A stretch of 28,274 nt of DNA from Mucidula mucida (GCA_015501055.1 JADNYV010000442.1:1-28274); one strand, 5' to 3'. Positions 18,531 through 28,274 are shown, counted from the stretch's first letter. Notes: a model not told the origin generated them from the sequence alone. Numbers and translations are program-made.

Positions 18531-20075
18531 CCGGTCCTTGACTATGACGCAAACGAGGTTCCTTGTTGGCAAGCATGGTTATCAAGGACAATGGTTTGTG
18601 CAGTGGGTGCTGTATTAAAAATTAGTGCAGACTCGCGGCTGCTAAGCGCCATAAAATCTGGCTATGCCGAAGACGAGTTCTGCAAGAAATTTGTCAGCGG
18701 GGAGAGGATATTACAGAATGTACGCGAGGCAGATGGATTATGGTTCATAGGTGACAGGCTGCTCATACCTCGTGTGAGAAACATACGCAAAGATCTTTTC
18801 CACCTAGCGCACAACACCTTGGGCCACTACGGTTTTGACAAGTCATATGCTTCCTTGCGGGAATCTTATTACTGGCCCAACATGAGAAGGGACTTAGAAG
18901 AGTCTTACATACCTGGGTGCGAGGACTGCCAGTGAAATAAGTTGTCCACACAGAAGCACAACGGTCCCTTGCACCTGTTACCAATACCGGATGGGAGAGG
19001 GGACAGCATCGCAATGGACTTTGTTGGACCCTTACCGGAGGATGGTGGCTACAATATGCTGTTGACAATCTCGGACAGGTTAGGCTCCAATGTCAGGCTT
19101 GTAACAACGCACTTAAATGATACAGCTAAGCAAACGGCGGCAATATTCTTTGATGAGTGGTTTTGTGAGAATGGGATGCCCATTGAGATATTTTGTGATA
19201 GGAATAAATTGTGGACGTCCAAGTTCTGGCAGGCACTACAAAAAATGTCCGGTGTACGCCTAGCATTATCTTCCGTGTTCCACCCACAGACGGATGGGCT
19301 GTCAGAGAGAACAAACAAGACAGTGATACAGGCACTGAGGTACTATGTAGACCGATAGCAGAAAGGATGGCGAGCAGCACTGCCTCGCGTACGCTTCGGC
19401 TTTATGAACACGGTGAATGTGTCGACCGGTTATTCTGGATTCCAATTACGCATGGGGAAATCCCCACGTCTGATACCTCCCTTGGTAGAGAGGCCGGTGG
19501 GCATGGCTGAGGTGAATGCAAAGCACCTAATTGAACAGATTAACACGGATGTCAACGCGGCGCAGGATAACTTGATAAGAGCTAAAGTTGACCAGGCTCA
19601 CCAGTCTAACAAATCGCGAGTGCCCAACCCCGTATTTAAAGTGGGCAATAAAGTCATGTTGAAGACTGTGAACAGACGGCGTGAATACATGACCCGCGAG
19701 AAGAAGAAGGAGCTGCGAGTAGCAAAATTTATGCCAAGAGATGACGGGCCCTATACGATAACGCACACTAATCCGGAACAATTCTCATACACACTCAATA
19801 TGTCAAATAGTGAGGTGTTCAACACATTTCATGTCTGTCAGTTGAAAAGGTGGTTCCCAAACAATGATACACTGTACCCACAAAGGCAACATAAGAGGCC
19901 CGGACCAATTGTTACCCCCAAAGGGATGGAGGAATATTATGTGGAATGTATTACCGACGAGAGGAAGTGCGGACATGGCATGCAATATTTGGTATACTTC
20001 CAAGGATATGGACCTGAAGAAGACCGCTGGATAGCCCGGTTGGAACTGGAGGACTGCGAAGCTTTGGATGTCTGA
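18531..20075 (+). pseudogene. Integrase with chromodomain-like C-terminus, Gypsy family C
   Basis: The H2C2 zinc finger (HLAHNTLGHYGFDKSY to CEDCQ) is followed by a stop near 18933. The core retains its Asp in IAMDFVGPLPED, Asp in EIFCDRNKLW and Glu in LSERTNKTVIQAL. Another stop lies at about 19356, followed by a long continuous tail to the natural end. The tail includes KVGNKVMLKTVNRR, VFNTFHVCQLKRW and a chromodomain-like segment (EYYVECITDERK, YLVYFQGYGPEEDRW), which in this class is thought to guide insertion into chromatin. Confidence 0.88.
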
Positions 20076-20517
20076 CTGGGTGAATATTGAGGAAGGACAT
20101 AGAACAAACGCGGATCACTAGTCTAATGGGTGATGACGCGTCAGAAGTACGAAACAAAGTATAATTTTTCCTTTGGATGTGACCTTGACGTTAATGATGA
20201 AGTACTGACAAAAAAAAAAAAACGAGACGATTGCAATGTTGACCTCCGAGGAGCTGGGGTTGTCGGCCCGTAGCCTAGCGGTCTGAGACGTGCACTTCAT
20301 GAATCCTGGCCAACCTTTTTGCTCAATATCTGGATTGGTTTTGGTGACGACACATGTAGGGAGGCGTGTTAGACATGTCAATATGCTGTACCGGTTGAAC
20401 ACAGTAGAGCGGCAGATCAATCATCACGTAGCATAACGGATACATTGTCCATGCTTGTGGGGTTGTATGCCTGTTGTTCTCAACAAGTGACACTGATTTT
20501 TTTGGGATGGGGGAGAG
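20076..20517. other. 3' untranslated interior of family C and polypurine tract
   Basis: No gene was recognised. An A13 run lies at 20210-20222. The purine-rich GGGATGGGGGAGAG ends immediately before the LTR start and would serve as the polypurine primer of plus-strand synthesis. Confidence 0.6.
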
Positions 20518-20741
20518 TGTAAGGCTACTGCCTTATCAACACCACGAACCATGTGATCACCTTCCCTAATTGGTATCACTATATTTAGACATATATATAT
20601 ATATTAGGATATGGACTTATTTAGGTCTCTCTTGCTTCCACTACCACCATCTCATACAATACTCAAACCTTTGATCAATATGACTCGCTCCAGGTTGCTT
20701 GCGTGTCCGTAAGTTCCCTTAGTGAGGATGTTCCGTCCTTT
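20518..20741 (+). mobile_element. 5' part of the 3' LTR of family C
   Basis: It begins TGTAAGGCTACTGCC after the polypurine tract and contains an AT-rich promoter-like box (ATATATATATATATTAGG). It is cut off where family A integrase sequence begins, so the LTR end is missing. Confidence 0.65.
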
Positions 20742-21705
20742 CAGCTGTTGGGCATTGAAGGGAACTTCATGATGGCATACCATCCACGGGCAAATGAACA
20801 GACGGAAAGGCTGAACCAAGAGATTGAATATTTCTTACGGTTATTTGTTAATTACCATTAGAACGACTGGCACAAATGGTTATCCTCTGCCGAATTTGTT
20901 TACAACAATTGGGTACACTCGGCAACCAAAGTCACTCCGTTCTTTGCAGACATGGGCAGATACTGCTCCAAAAATGGCATTAAGAAATGAGACTGCGCAG
21001 GAGTTTGCCAACGGCATGAGGAAGACATGGAACAAAGTGGGGTCAGCATTAAGGATGGCAAAAGAGGACATAAAACGATTCTATAACAGAAAGAGAACAG
21101 AGGCAGTGGAGTACAAGGAAGGCAACAAAGTATGGTTGGAAGGGATAAATCTCAGCACGGACCGACTAATGAAGAAGCTTAATGACAAATGCTTTGGGCC
21201 GTTCAAGGTGATCAAGAAAGTTGGGGCGAGCTCTTACAAGCTCCAGATCCCTTGCACGTGGAAGAGCATTCATCCCATGTTCAACAAGGCCCTGTTGACG
21301 CCTTACCATGAGCCGCAATTTCCGACGCAACCCCGAGACACGCGTCCACCACCTGTGCTGGAAGGAGCCGAACCGGAATGGGAGGTCGAGAAAGTGGTGA
21401 ATACCCGGAAGTACCGCGGGGGTTTTCAATACAAGGTTCACTGGAAGGGTTATGGCACACACGAGCAGACATGGGAACCGGCATGCAATCTCAAGAATGC
21501 CGACGAAGCCATCAGTGATTTTCATCAACAGTACCCGAACAAGCCAAAGCCACCTGCGCTTGCTCGAATTGAAGTCCCTATATCGCAGTTTCCATCCCAT
21601 TTATTCCGACCCATGCCATCGCCCAATACCGAACCCCTTGACATCACGCTACCCTCTGCAGCCCTTATGGAGCGATTCTGGCGCAGAATGGAACTTGCGC
21701 CTTAA
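20742..21705 (+). pseudogene. Integrase C-terminus and chromodomain, Gypsy family A
   Basis: It starts with QLLGIEGNF and AYHPRANEQTERLNQEIEYF, which includes the catalytic Glu. A TAG replaces Gln in VNYHQNDWH near 20860, and a deletion with frame change near 20955 separates VTPFFADMGRY from NETAQEFANGMRKTW. The rest is open to a TAA stop: KVWLEGINL, GPFKVIKKVG and a canonical chromodomain (EWEVEKVVNTRKYRG, YKVHWKGYGTHEQTWEP). The minus-strand copy at 25065-26200 is closely similar. A polypurine AAGGAGGGGGTGA leads directly into the LTR. Confidence 0.92.
21680..21701 (+). repeat. Short inverted repeat at the 3' end of family A pol
   Basis: GGCGCA and TGCGCC flank a 10-base loop just before the pol stop and polypurine tract. 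The identical arrangement is kept at 24990-25011 in the opposite-strand copy. It may be a chance of coding sequence. Confidence 0.6.
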
Positions 21706-21716
21706 GGAGGGGGTGA

Positions 21717-22246
21717 TGTTATGAATTGCCATATTTTCACATTTTCAATCTTATCATATCTTATCGGGGGGCTTGTCTTATCAACCAACGGACTGTTTCA
21801 TCATCTGTTTCATCACCGATCATACTCCTTTTCATTACCGAAGCCGTACTCATGTCGGACACACACCCAACACATGGATGACATCATACATGCCGATACC
21901 TCATGGACTCCCTATTGTATACACACCACTGACACTCGTAGCACACATGGTTGTTTCAGTATTATTACTTACATGCAGTTACCACTCATATTTAATGGTT
22001 TCACGGACTAGTAGCATACAACACTGGGTCAAGGATGTGGAGCATCCCTAGTGGAAACGCGTATGGACAAGGAGTCCCAAACACAGACTTACTAGTATAT
22101 AAGCAGTAGTGTAGTATTATTGTACTTTAGTTCCAATCTCGTTTATACACCTGGCCTAGCCTAGTTCTACGAACGCAAACACTTCTTTCCCTTGAGTCTC
22201 TCTGTGGTACCTGGTTTAGTCTTATGGCTATAGTCAGTCGCTAACA
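21717..22246 (+). mobile_element. 3' LTR of Gypsy family A
   Basis: The 530-bp unit opens TGTTATGAATTGCC after the polypurine tract and closes GTCAGTCGCTAACA. The next bases are ATCAA, the presumed right duplication copy, but the left flank is lost. Sequence agreement with the other three family A LTRs is high throughout. Confidence 0.95.
22096..22103 (+). promoter_or_regulatory. TATA box of the family A LTR promoter
   Basis: TATATAAG lies about 150 bases before the LTR end, ahead of GCAGTAGTGTAGTATTATTG, and is kept in all four LTR copies. Position and conservation fit the retrotransposon's transcription start. Confidence 0.55.
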
Positions 22247-23219
22247 ATCAAGGCCCCCAGTTTGCCAGCAAGGTTATGCAGGCTATTTACGCTAAGCTTG
22301 GTATCACCTCTGCCCTTAGTACAGCTTATCATCCCCAGACAGACGGTAAAACCAAGTGCTACAACCAGGAGCTTGAGCAATACCTACGCGTCTTTTGTAA
22401 CTACCAACAAGACAACTGGGTCAAGCACCTGCTGTACGTCAAATTCTCCCACAAGACCCGTGTACACTCTGCTACGGGCAAATCCCCCTTTGTACTCCTC
22501 CACGGATATCAGCCACGCTTCTTTCCCCCACTAAACCCCACGTCCAACATCCCCTCCGTTGAGGAACAACTCACCAACCTTCAGCATCTGTGCAACAAGG
22601 TTCAAGCAAGCCTCACTACAGCGGCAGAAGTGATGAAAAGGAACAACGGAGATGTCACAGAGAAGGGCATTACATTTAAGGTTGGAGATAAGGTGCTATT
22701 AGATGGCAAGAACCTGAAGACAACGCAACCCAAAGCTAAGCTTTCTAATAAGCGACATGGGCCATTCAAGATCACTAATGTACTCGGCCCATTAACCTAT
22801 TGCCTCAAGTTACCACTGAAGTGGTGCATCCACCCAGTCTTCCATGCATCCCTACTTGTCCCGTACATTGAGACCCCTGCTCATGGTCCTAACTTCCCGG
22901 GAGTCCCCCCAGACCTACTGGATGCTAATGAGGAGTACAACATAAAGGAGATCCTGGACTCACGGCCAACTCATAATAAGCGGGCATGGAGTACCTGGTG
23001 AACTGGTTGGACTATTCAAGCTCCAAGAATACATGGGAGCCGGTGTTGGGACTGACAAAGGCGCTGGATAAGATAGCTGACTTCCGCAAGGCACACCCAA
23101 AGGCGTACAAGAAGCCACTTCCTCGCCTACAAGGCCTTGGTGTCTTGATCAGAGATATCTGGGCAGGGACTTCTGCGCTCCAGGTGCAAGCACAGCCTAA
23201 AGAGGGGGTATTGTCATGA
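22247..23219 (+). pseudogene. Integrase C-terminal half and chromodomain, Gypsy family D
   Basis: The segment begins inside the codon of the second catalytic Asp: the LTR end is followed by AT CAA GGC, which would complete (D)QGPQFASKVMQAIYAKLG. The third catalytic residue is lost, since TDGKTKCYNQELEQY has Lys where TDGQTERxNQE has Glu. KVGDKVLLDGKNL and GPFKITNVLGPLTYCLKLP follow. A one-base deletion near 22984 splits the chromodomain between YNIKEILDSRPTHN and MEYLVNWLDYSSSKNTWEP. The frame ends eight bases inside the LTR. It is distinct from families A and C. Confidence 0.9.
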
Positions 23220-23657
23220 ATTGCCTCTATTCTGTTGCCCCCACCTCGGTCCACCTTGTTATTGTGTCAATGCTACACTCTTTCATCATCACATATCACA
23301 TGCTTCGGGTCTGGTCCGCATTGCCTTAGCTTAGGCCTGGTCCGGGTATAGCCCATCAGCATAGCCTGTTACCTGTTCATCATCCCATGATGCAATCCAC
23401 ACTGCCTCTTGTTTAACTTTGAGCCATTCTATTGTTTACACAGCCACAGACTCCTTATATATATATATGGCCTTTCTATGTAGATTCCTCAGTTCGTCAA
23501 CTTCGTCTCTACACTGTTCAGTAGCTTCCTGTATTGTATTGAGCCTGACCTGCTCCTACCTCACCCTATTATTATCTTTGCCTCTTGTCTCCATCACTCT
23601 CCCGTCTTTATGCGACTTAGGTGGTTGTTTGGTTTACACTGGACTCCGTCCTTAACA
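23212..23657 (+). mobile_element. 3' LTR of Gypsy family D
   Basis: It starts TGTCATGAATTGCC after AAAGAGGGGGTAT, a polypurine tract, and ends about CGTCCTTAACA, followed by CTAAA. The first 14 bases differ from those of family A at one position, although the remainder does not align. A TATATATATATATGG box lies near 23457. The right end was set by the ACA terminus and by the point where the 72-bp repeat starts. Confidence 0.75.
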
Positions 23658-23729
23658 CTAAAGGGGATTATTTGACGATCTTTTTTTTTGAAAGTAGGCT
23701 TCCTTATTCCCGCAATTCTAGTGGCACAT
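23658..23729. repeat. 72-bp dispersed repeat, copy 2
   Basis: It is colinear with 13381-13452. Here it starts right after the family D LTR and leads into a kinase-like pseudogene about 60 bases further on. Confidence 0.75.
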
Positions 23730-23788
23730 CTTACATGCACTTTTAGAATGTCATGATGTAAGCAGCAAGACATTCTTTAGGGTTCAAC

Positions 23789-24446
23789 GTGGTGATATGT
23801 GCTGTGTTTGCTGGTCGACAAGGCACCTCTGAGCTTGAGATATTACAAAAATTGGCGACCAGAGAACATGCGCTTCAATCAGCAAATCACGTCTTGGCTA
23901 TGTTTCAAGAAATTGTTCTCAATGATGTTGTTTTTGGGATATTTCCTTATGTCACTGTTTGCGCTGAACCGGTGTTTGGTAGAGGTAGAGTCCATGATAT
24001 GATCAACATCATCCCTCAAACTTTTGAAGTATGTATGTCTTATTGCATCACGGCATAACTTGTTTACTGATCAGCGTAGGCTATGGCCTATATCCACAAA
24101 TGTTTGGTTGCCCACCAGGTCAGTGCCTTCTTGAGGTACCACATGCTGATGTGATCCTTTTACTAGGATCTCTTCTTTGACAACTTCTTAAGAGAATATA
24201 TCCCCAGTGCTCTTGTAAAAGGAGCTCCAGTGTTATTCCCTTGTGTGTATTTAATTGATTTTGAGACTGCTGTCTCCTTTCCTGCGGAATTGCGCCCAGA
24301 GGACCGTTTGGCTTTGGAGCACTACTTTGGCAACAACTTGAAGTGTCCTTTGGCGCCCGAGCAGAAGAACAAAGGGATTCTGTTTAATCCTTTTGCTTTA
24401 GATGTTTGGCAACTCGCAAAAATAATGATTGTCTTCAGCATTTGTG
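23789..24446 (+). pseudogene. Agaricomycete protein-kinase-like gene, truncated at both ends
   Basis: Three exons can be read in phase 0: up to 24028, 24080-24118 and 24167-24446, with introns GTATGT...GCGTAG and GTCAGT...TACTAG. Motifs are ELEILQKLATREHALQSANH, DVVFGIFPYV, AMAYIHKCLVAHQ, then DLFFDNFL (an HQD version of the HRD catalytic loop), CVYLIDFETAVSF (DFE in place of DFG) and FNPFALDVWQLAK. Kinase-like proteins with such altered motifs are abundant in mushrooms; catalysis is doubtful. The ATP-binding N-terminus is absent, and a family A LTR cuts off the C-terminal lobe. No stop lies inside the remaining exons. Confidence 0.8.
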
Positions 24447-24975
24447 TGTTAGCGACTGACTAAGCCACGAGACTCAACCAGGTATCACAGCAAGAACTGA
24501 AAGAGAAAGTGTTCGCGTTCGTAAGACTAGGCTAGGCCAGGTGTATAAACGAGATCGGAACTAAAGTACAATGATACTACACTACTGCTTATATACTAGT
24601 AAGTCTGTGTTTGAGACTCCTTGTCCATACGCGTTTCCACTAGGGATGCTCCACGCCCTTGACCCAGTGTTGTATGCTACTAGTCCGTGAAACCATTAAA
24701 TACGAGTGGTAACTGCATGTAAGTAATAATACTGAAACGACCATGTGTACTACGAGTGTCGGCGGTGTGTATACAATAGGGAGTCCATGAGGTATCGGCA
24801 TGTATGATGTCATCCATGTGTTGGACGTGTGTCCGACATGAGTACGGCTTCGGTAATGAAACGGGGTATGATCGTTGACGAAACAGATGATGAAACGGTC
24901 CGTTGGTTGATAAGACAAGGCCCCCGATAAGATATGATAAGATGTGAAAGTGTGAAAATATGACGATTCATAACA
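24447..24975 (-). mobile_element. 3' LTR of the minus-strand family A element
   Basis: The 529-bp LTR, TGTTATGAATCGTC to CAGTCGCTAACA on the minus strand, is colinear with the other family A LTRs. Confidence 0.95.
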
Positions 24976-24989
24976 TCACCCCTCCTTAA

Positions 24990-25011
24990 GGCGCAAGTTC
25001 CATTCTGCGCC
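24990..25011 (-). repeat. Short inverted repeat at the 3' end of family A pol, second copy
   Basis: GGCGCA, a 10-base loop and TGCGCC, identical in arrangement to 21680-21701, next to the polypurine tract. Confidence 0.6.
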
Positions 25012-25064
25012 AGAGTCGCTCCATGAGAGCTGCAGAGGGTAGCGTGACGTCAAGGGGTTCGGTA

Positions 25065-26477
25065 TCAGGCGGTGGCATGGGTCGGAATAAATGTGATGGA
25101 AATTGCGACATGGGACTTCAATGCGAGCAAGCGCGGTTGGCTTCGGCTTGTTCGGATATTGTTGGTGGAAATGCTGATGGCTTCGTCGGCATTTTTGAGA
25201 TTGCATGCCGGTTCCCATGTCTGCTCGTGTGTGCCATAACCCTTCCAGTGAACCTTGTATTGAAAACCCCCGCGGTACTTTCGGGAATTAACCACTTTCT
25301 CAACCTCCCATTCCGGTTCGGCTCCTTCCAGCACAGGTGGTGGACGCGTGTCTCGGGGTTGCGTCGGGAATTGCGGCTCGTGGTAAGGTGTCAGCAGAGC
25401 CTCATTGAACACGGGATGGATGCTTTTCCACGTGTGAGGAATCTGGAGCTTGTAAGAGCTCGTCCCAACTTTCTTGATCACTTTGAACGGCCCGAAACGT
25501 TTGTCATCAAGCTTCTTCATTGGTCGGTCCGTGCTGAGATTTGTCCCTTCCAGCCATACTTTGTCGCCCTCCTTGTACTCTACTGCGTCTGTCCGCTTCC
25601 TGTCATAAAACCGTTTCATGTCCTCTTTTGCCATCTTCAATGCCGACCCTACTTCGTCCCATGTTTTCCTCATGCCGTCGGCAAACTCCTGCGCAGTCTC
25701 GTTTCTCGATGCCGTTTTCGGAGCGGTGCCTTTGTAGGGTGTCTGCCCATGTCTGCAAAGAACGGAGTAACCTTGGTTGCTGAGTGTACCCGATCGTTGT
25801 AAACGAATTCGGCAGAGGGTAACCATTCATGCCAGTCGTTCTGATGGTAATTGACGAATAACCGTAAGAAATGTTCTATCTCTTGGTTCAACCGTTCTGT
25901 TTGCCCATTTGCCTGTGGATGGTACGCCGTCGTGAAGTTCCCTTCAATGCCCAACAGCCGGTATAACTCCTTCATGAAACGCGAGTGGTATTGCGGACCT
26001 CGATCGTGTATCATCTGTCGCGGCAATCCATGTATGGGGAAAATGCGATCCGGTAAATACGAGCCATGCCTTCTGACGTCAGGTGGTGTGTGTTGGTATG
26101 ATACATAATCGCTTTGTGAAATGGTCCACAAACGTGCTGATCGCGTTGTATCCTCCGATTCCGGCAGCTCTCCAATCATGTCCGTCCCACCTTCTCCCAT
26201 GGTTGCTTGGTACGTCTATAGGATGGAGGGTGCAGCTGGTTTTGTGCGATGTGACTTGTAACTGGCATTTTTGACACCCTTCTACGTATTCCCGGACGTC
26301 TCGGCTGATTCCTGGCCACCAATAGGTGCGTGTGATCACTCGAGGTCTTGTATCGTCCGGATGCCCTGCAAGCTGTGCATCATGATGCATTCCAATAACT
26401 TTCCCCGCAATTCCTTGTCCTTTGGTATGTAAATACGATCTTTCCATATAATAAGTCCATTTTCCTTCTCTTCCCAT
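25065..26477 (-). pseudogene. Integrase and chromodomain, Gypsy family A
   Basis: Read on the minus strand, the zinc finger (MHHDAQLAGHPD to CQKCQ) leads into the core with Asp in GTDMIGELPES, Asp in MIHDRGPQYHS and Glu in NGQTERLNQEIEHF, so the D,D,E triad is intact. One-base deletions occur near 26155 (before GGYNAISTFVDHF), near 26085 and near 25737 (before GTAPKTASRNETAQEF), and another near 25182 after the chromodomain (EWEVEKVVNSRKYRG, YKVHWKGYGTHEQTWEP). The protein cannot be made in one piece, but it gives the best template for family A. Confidence 0.92.
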
Positions 26478-26545
26478 CCTTTTTCTTTGTTTTCTAATGC
26501 TTTTTGTACGTATCTGTCTTGTTTCCTTTTCTTTGTTTGATTTTG

Positions 26546-27147
26546 TTAAGTAATTTGTCCTCCGGTGTAGCTACTGTATGTAAAAAAATTGAATTTGTGA
26601 ATAAAAAACTCCGGTTTTAGTAAAACAACGTTTTTGTTATCTTTTTCCCCCTTCTCAAGGCCTGTCATCCTTGACAAGGCATCAGCTTTCCCCATCGTCT
26701 TGCTCGGTTTGTGAATCATCTGTATATCATACTCCGCCAACTCCATAACCCATCTCGCCTGCCTCCGATTCAACTTCTGTGGCTTCCGGAAGTACTGAAG
26801 GTTTTGATGATCGGTAAACACCTCCACCGTCTCCTTTGCTCCAAGGAGATATTGTCTCCAGTCGTCAATTGAGTCCATAATAGCCATCATCTCTTTGTCA
26901 TAGATCTCATATTGCGCTCTACTTCGTTCAGCGCGCGAGACCGAAAGGCTACTGGTCTCCATTTTCCGTCAACCAACTGGGAAAGAACCGCCCCGTTCGC
27001 ATAGTTTGAGGAGTCTGCCTCAACTCGAAACTTGCCGTCGTTGCGTGGTACAATCAGAACGGGTTCTTCCGTCATCCTCCGTTTCAACTCCTCAAACGCC
27101 TCATGCTGCTCCATGCCCCAAACCCACTCGCCCTTCCCGGTTAGCAA
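26546..27147 (-). pseudogene. RNase H domain, Gypsy family A
   Basis: Blocks in order are FEELKRRMTEEPVL, FRVEADSSNYANGAVLSQ (first catalytic Asp), YDKEMMAIMDSIDDWR (Glu), VFTDHQNLQYF (Asp) and KADALSRMTG (last Asp). A frameshift near 26930 divides it into two overlapping frames. Active-site residues are intact. Confidence 0.9.
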
Positions 27148-27888
27148 TGTCCAATGGCTTTGCTACTCCCGCAAATCCCCGGATGAAACGTCGGTAAAAG
27201 TTGCAGAAGCCCAGGAATGACTGTACTTCCTTCTTCTTCATCGGCTCCTTCCATTCCTTCACTACGGCCACTTTTGCCGGATCCATCTTCACTTCTCCTT
27301 CTCCAACAATAACTCCTAAGTAGTCTACAGTATGTGCCTCAAAACTACATTTCTCGGGTTTTAAATACAACTTATTTACTCGTAATATTTCTAATACTCG
27401 TCGTACAATATACCTATGTTCTTCCAACGTATTCCTAAAGATAAGTATGTCATCCAAGTAAACTATAACATGTTCTTCATCGATTAGCTCCTTCAGAATG
27501 TGATTCATGAACGATTGAAAAGTCGCCGGCGAGTTTGTAAGTCCAAAGAACATGACTGAGGGCTCAAACAGGCCTCGGTTTGTTCTAAACGCCGCTTTCC
27601 ACTCATCACCTTCTTTGATTCGGATGTTATGGTAACCCCATTGGACATCCATCTTTGTGAGACACTTCGCTCCCTTCAGCTGTCGATAAGTTCTTGGATC
27701 AACGGCAAGGGATATCGGTTTTCGATGTCATGTCATTCAATTTCCGATAATCCTGCACGGGCCGAAGACTTCTGTCCTTCTTCTTCACAAAGAAGAATGG
27801 TGACGCCATGGGTGAGATTGATGGCCGTATGCGTCCCGTGCGTATATTTTCCTCCAAGAACTCGTCTAATGTGTTCTGCTTGGATGGA
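27101..27888 (-). pseudogene. Reverse transcriptase, Gypsy family A
   Basis: Upstream of 27652 the pieces [20 protein letters not shown] and [11 protein letters not shown] can be read in other frames. MDVQWGYHNIRI holds the first catalytic Asp, followed by FGLTNSPATFQSFMN, an intact VIVYLDDILIF and the thumb segment VQSFLGFCNFYRRFI. Frameshifts near 27700 and 27900 interrupt it. The catalytic triad is kept, unlike family C. Confidence 0.92.
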
Positions 27889-28274
27889 CTAAGGGGATAG
27901 ACCTTGCAGTAACCGGTTTGGAACAGGCGTGAGTTCTATCGCGTGATCCCAGGGTCTTCGCTCTGGTAGCTTGTCAAAGTCCGCCTTGCTAAATACATCA
28001 GAGAATTCCTCAATGTAAGGTGCAGCAGCGGATGAAGGCTGTTGTGATCTCAGCTTTTCACCGCTTTTGCGATAGTTGTCCCAGTCCATCCAGAACAACG
28101 CTCTCCCTCTTCCAACTTCTCTTCTACATCTTCTCCTTCATCTTCCGGAGTATACTCGGGTAGATAGCCGCAGCGGTCTGGGCATCGATCAAAAGTCAAC
28201 GTGGATTCCGTCCAGTTGATCGTGGGGTTGTGATATCGTAACCAATCTAGCCCCAAAAAGATCTTGTTTTGCCA
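27889..28274 (-). pseudogene. Protease C-terminus and linker, Gypsy family A
   Basis: It contains MGLDWLRYHNPTINW, the end of a Gypsy aspartic protease domain, then an acidic linker (EDEGEDVEEKLEEGE) and the pre-RT segment EEFSDVFSKADFDKLPERR. A frameshift near 28095 joins two frames. The active-site Asp is outside the window. Confidence 0.85.

Larger units (their letters stand above)
13983..20741 (+). mobile_element. Degenerate Ty3/Gypsy retrotransposon, family C
   Basis: The order is partial 5' LTR, leader, gag, protease, reverse transcriptase, RNase H, integrase with a chromodomain-like end, polypurine tract and partial 3' LTR. The internal region is almost full length (about 6.1 kb) but carries numerous stops, several frameshifts and small deletions. 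Both outer ends are replaced by family A sequence. The left edge is uncertain. Confidence 0.85.
20742..22246 (+). mobile_element. 5'-truncated Ty3/Gypsy element, family A
   Basis: Only the last part of integrase, the chromodomain and the 3' LTR remain. The 5' side joins the family C LTR abruptly, inside the integrase codons for QLLGIEGNF. The 3' LTR ends inside the integrase of a family D element. The left side must have been lost by deletion or recombination after insertion. Confidence 0.9.
24447..28274 (-). mobile_element. Ty3/Gypsy element, family A, minus-strand copy running off the window
   Basis: It has a 3' LTR, a polypurine tract, and pol read leftward from protease through reverse transcriptase, RNase H, integrase and chromodomain. 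The left flank at the kinase-like gene is TTGTG; the partner duplication and the 5' LTR lie beyond the window. Several frameshifts break pol, but catalytic motifs are better kept than in family C, implying a younger copy. Confidence 0.95.

Noticed and set aside
20210..20222. A13 run that could be the tail of a retroposed RNA
   Set aside because: It lies inside the family C 3' untranslated interior, with no upstream retroposed gene and no duplication visible.
20265..20310. tRNA-like start GGCCCGTAGCCTAGCGGTC with an A-box-like motif
   Set aside because: No matching acceptor or T arm follows, and the only GGTTGAA B-box-like motif is more than 100 bases away, too far for a tRNA or a typical SINE promoter.

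Overview
The window looks like accessory DNA of an Agaricomycete (mushroom-type basidiomycete). The evidence is short GT-AG introns of about 47-80 bases, a host ALG5 gene with three exons, kinase-like and PD-(D/E)XK-like gene families that I recognise from such fungi, and many decayed chromodomain-bearing Ty3/Gypsy retrotransposons. No bacterial genes, CRISPR arrays, rRNA genes or convincing tRNA genes are visible. Coding calls rest on motifs read by eye; no database search was run.

Left part (1-8,900). Two paralogous minus-strand genes (5714-6688 and 7779-8816) encode a PD-(D/E)XK nuclease-like protein family. The first is split in its last exon by a 4,665-bp DNA transposon (1049-5713) with 25-bp terminal inverted repeats that match at 23 positions and a perfect 6-bp target duplication, CAATCC. 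The missing 3' end of the gene lies on the far side of the transposon (966-1042). Removing the transposon and one duplication leaves a 240-nt exon, exactly the length of the same exon in the paralogue. The transposon carries a multi-exon gene for a stand-alone retroviral-type integrase core, a second Cys-rich gene running toward it on the other strand, and a solo Gypsy LTR with its own 5-bp duplication. Its genes contain stop codons, so this copy is probably dead. It is the most interesting object in the window. A kinase-like gene fragment and one arm of a dispersed inverted repeat lie at the left edge.

Middle (8,900-13,450). The one clear housekeeping gene is ALG5, dolichyl-phosphate beta-glucosyltransferase (9902-11025), which makes the glucose donor for N-glycan assembly in the ER. 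Its last conserved residues are shifted out of frame by what looks like a one-base deletion. Next come the second arm of the inverted repeat, a long stretch without recognisable genes, and a possible Copia-type protease remnant.

Right part (13,450-28,274). This is a nest of decayed Ty3/Gypsy elements of three families. Family A has LTRs of about 530 bp (TGTTATG...CTAACA) and occurs four times in the window: a solo LTR at 4199, an LTR at 13453, a 5'-truncated copy at 20742-22246, and a minus-strand copy from 24447 off the right end. Family C (14565-20741) is nearly complete internally, with gag and pol separated by a -1 frame step at a GGGTTTT heptamer. Family D (22247-23657) is an integrase end plus its 3' LTR. 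A second kinase-like pseudogene at 23789-24446 is cut off by a family A LTR. Many lesions in these elements are C:G to T:A transitions, which suggests mutation-based silencing or simple decay.
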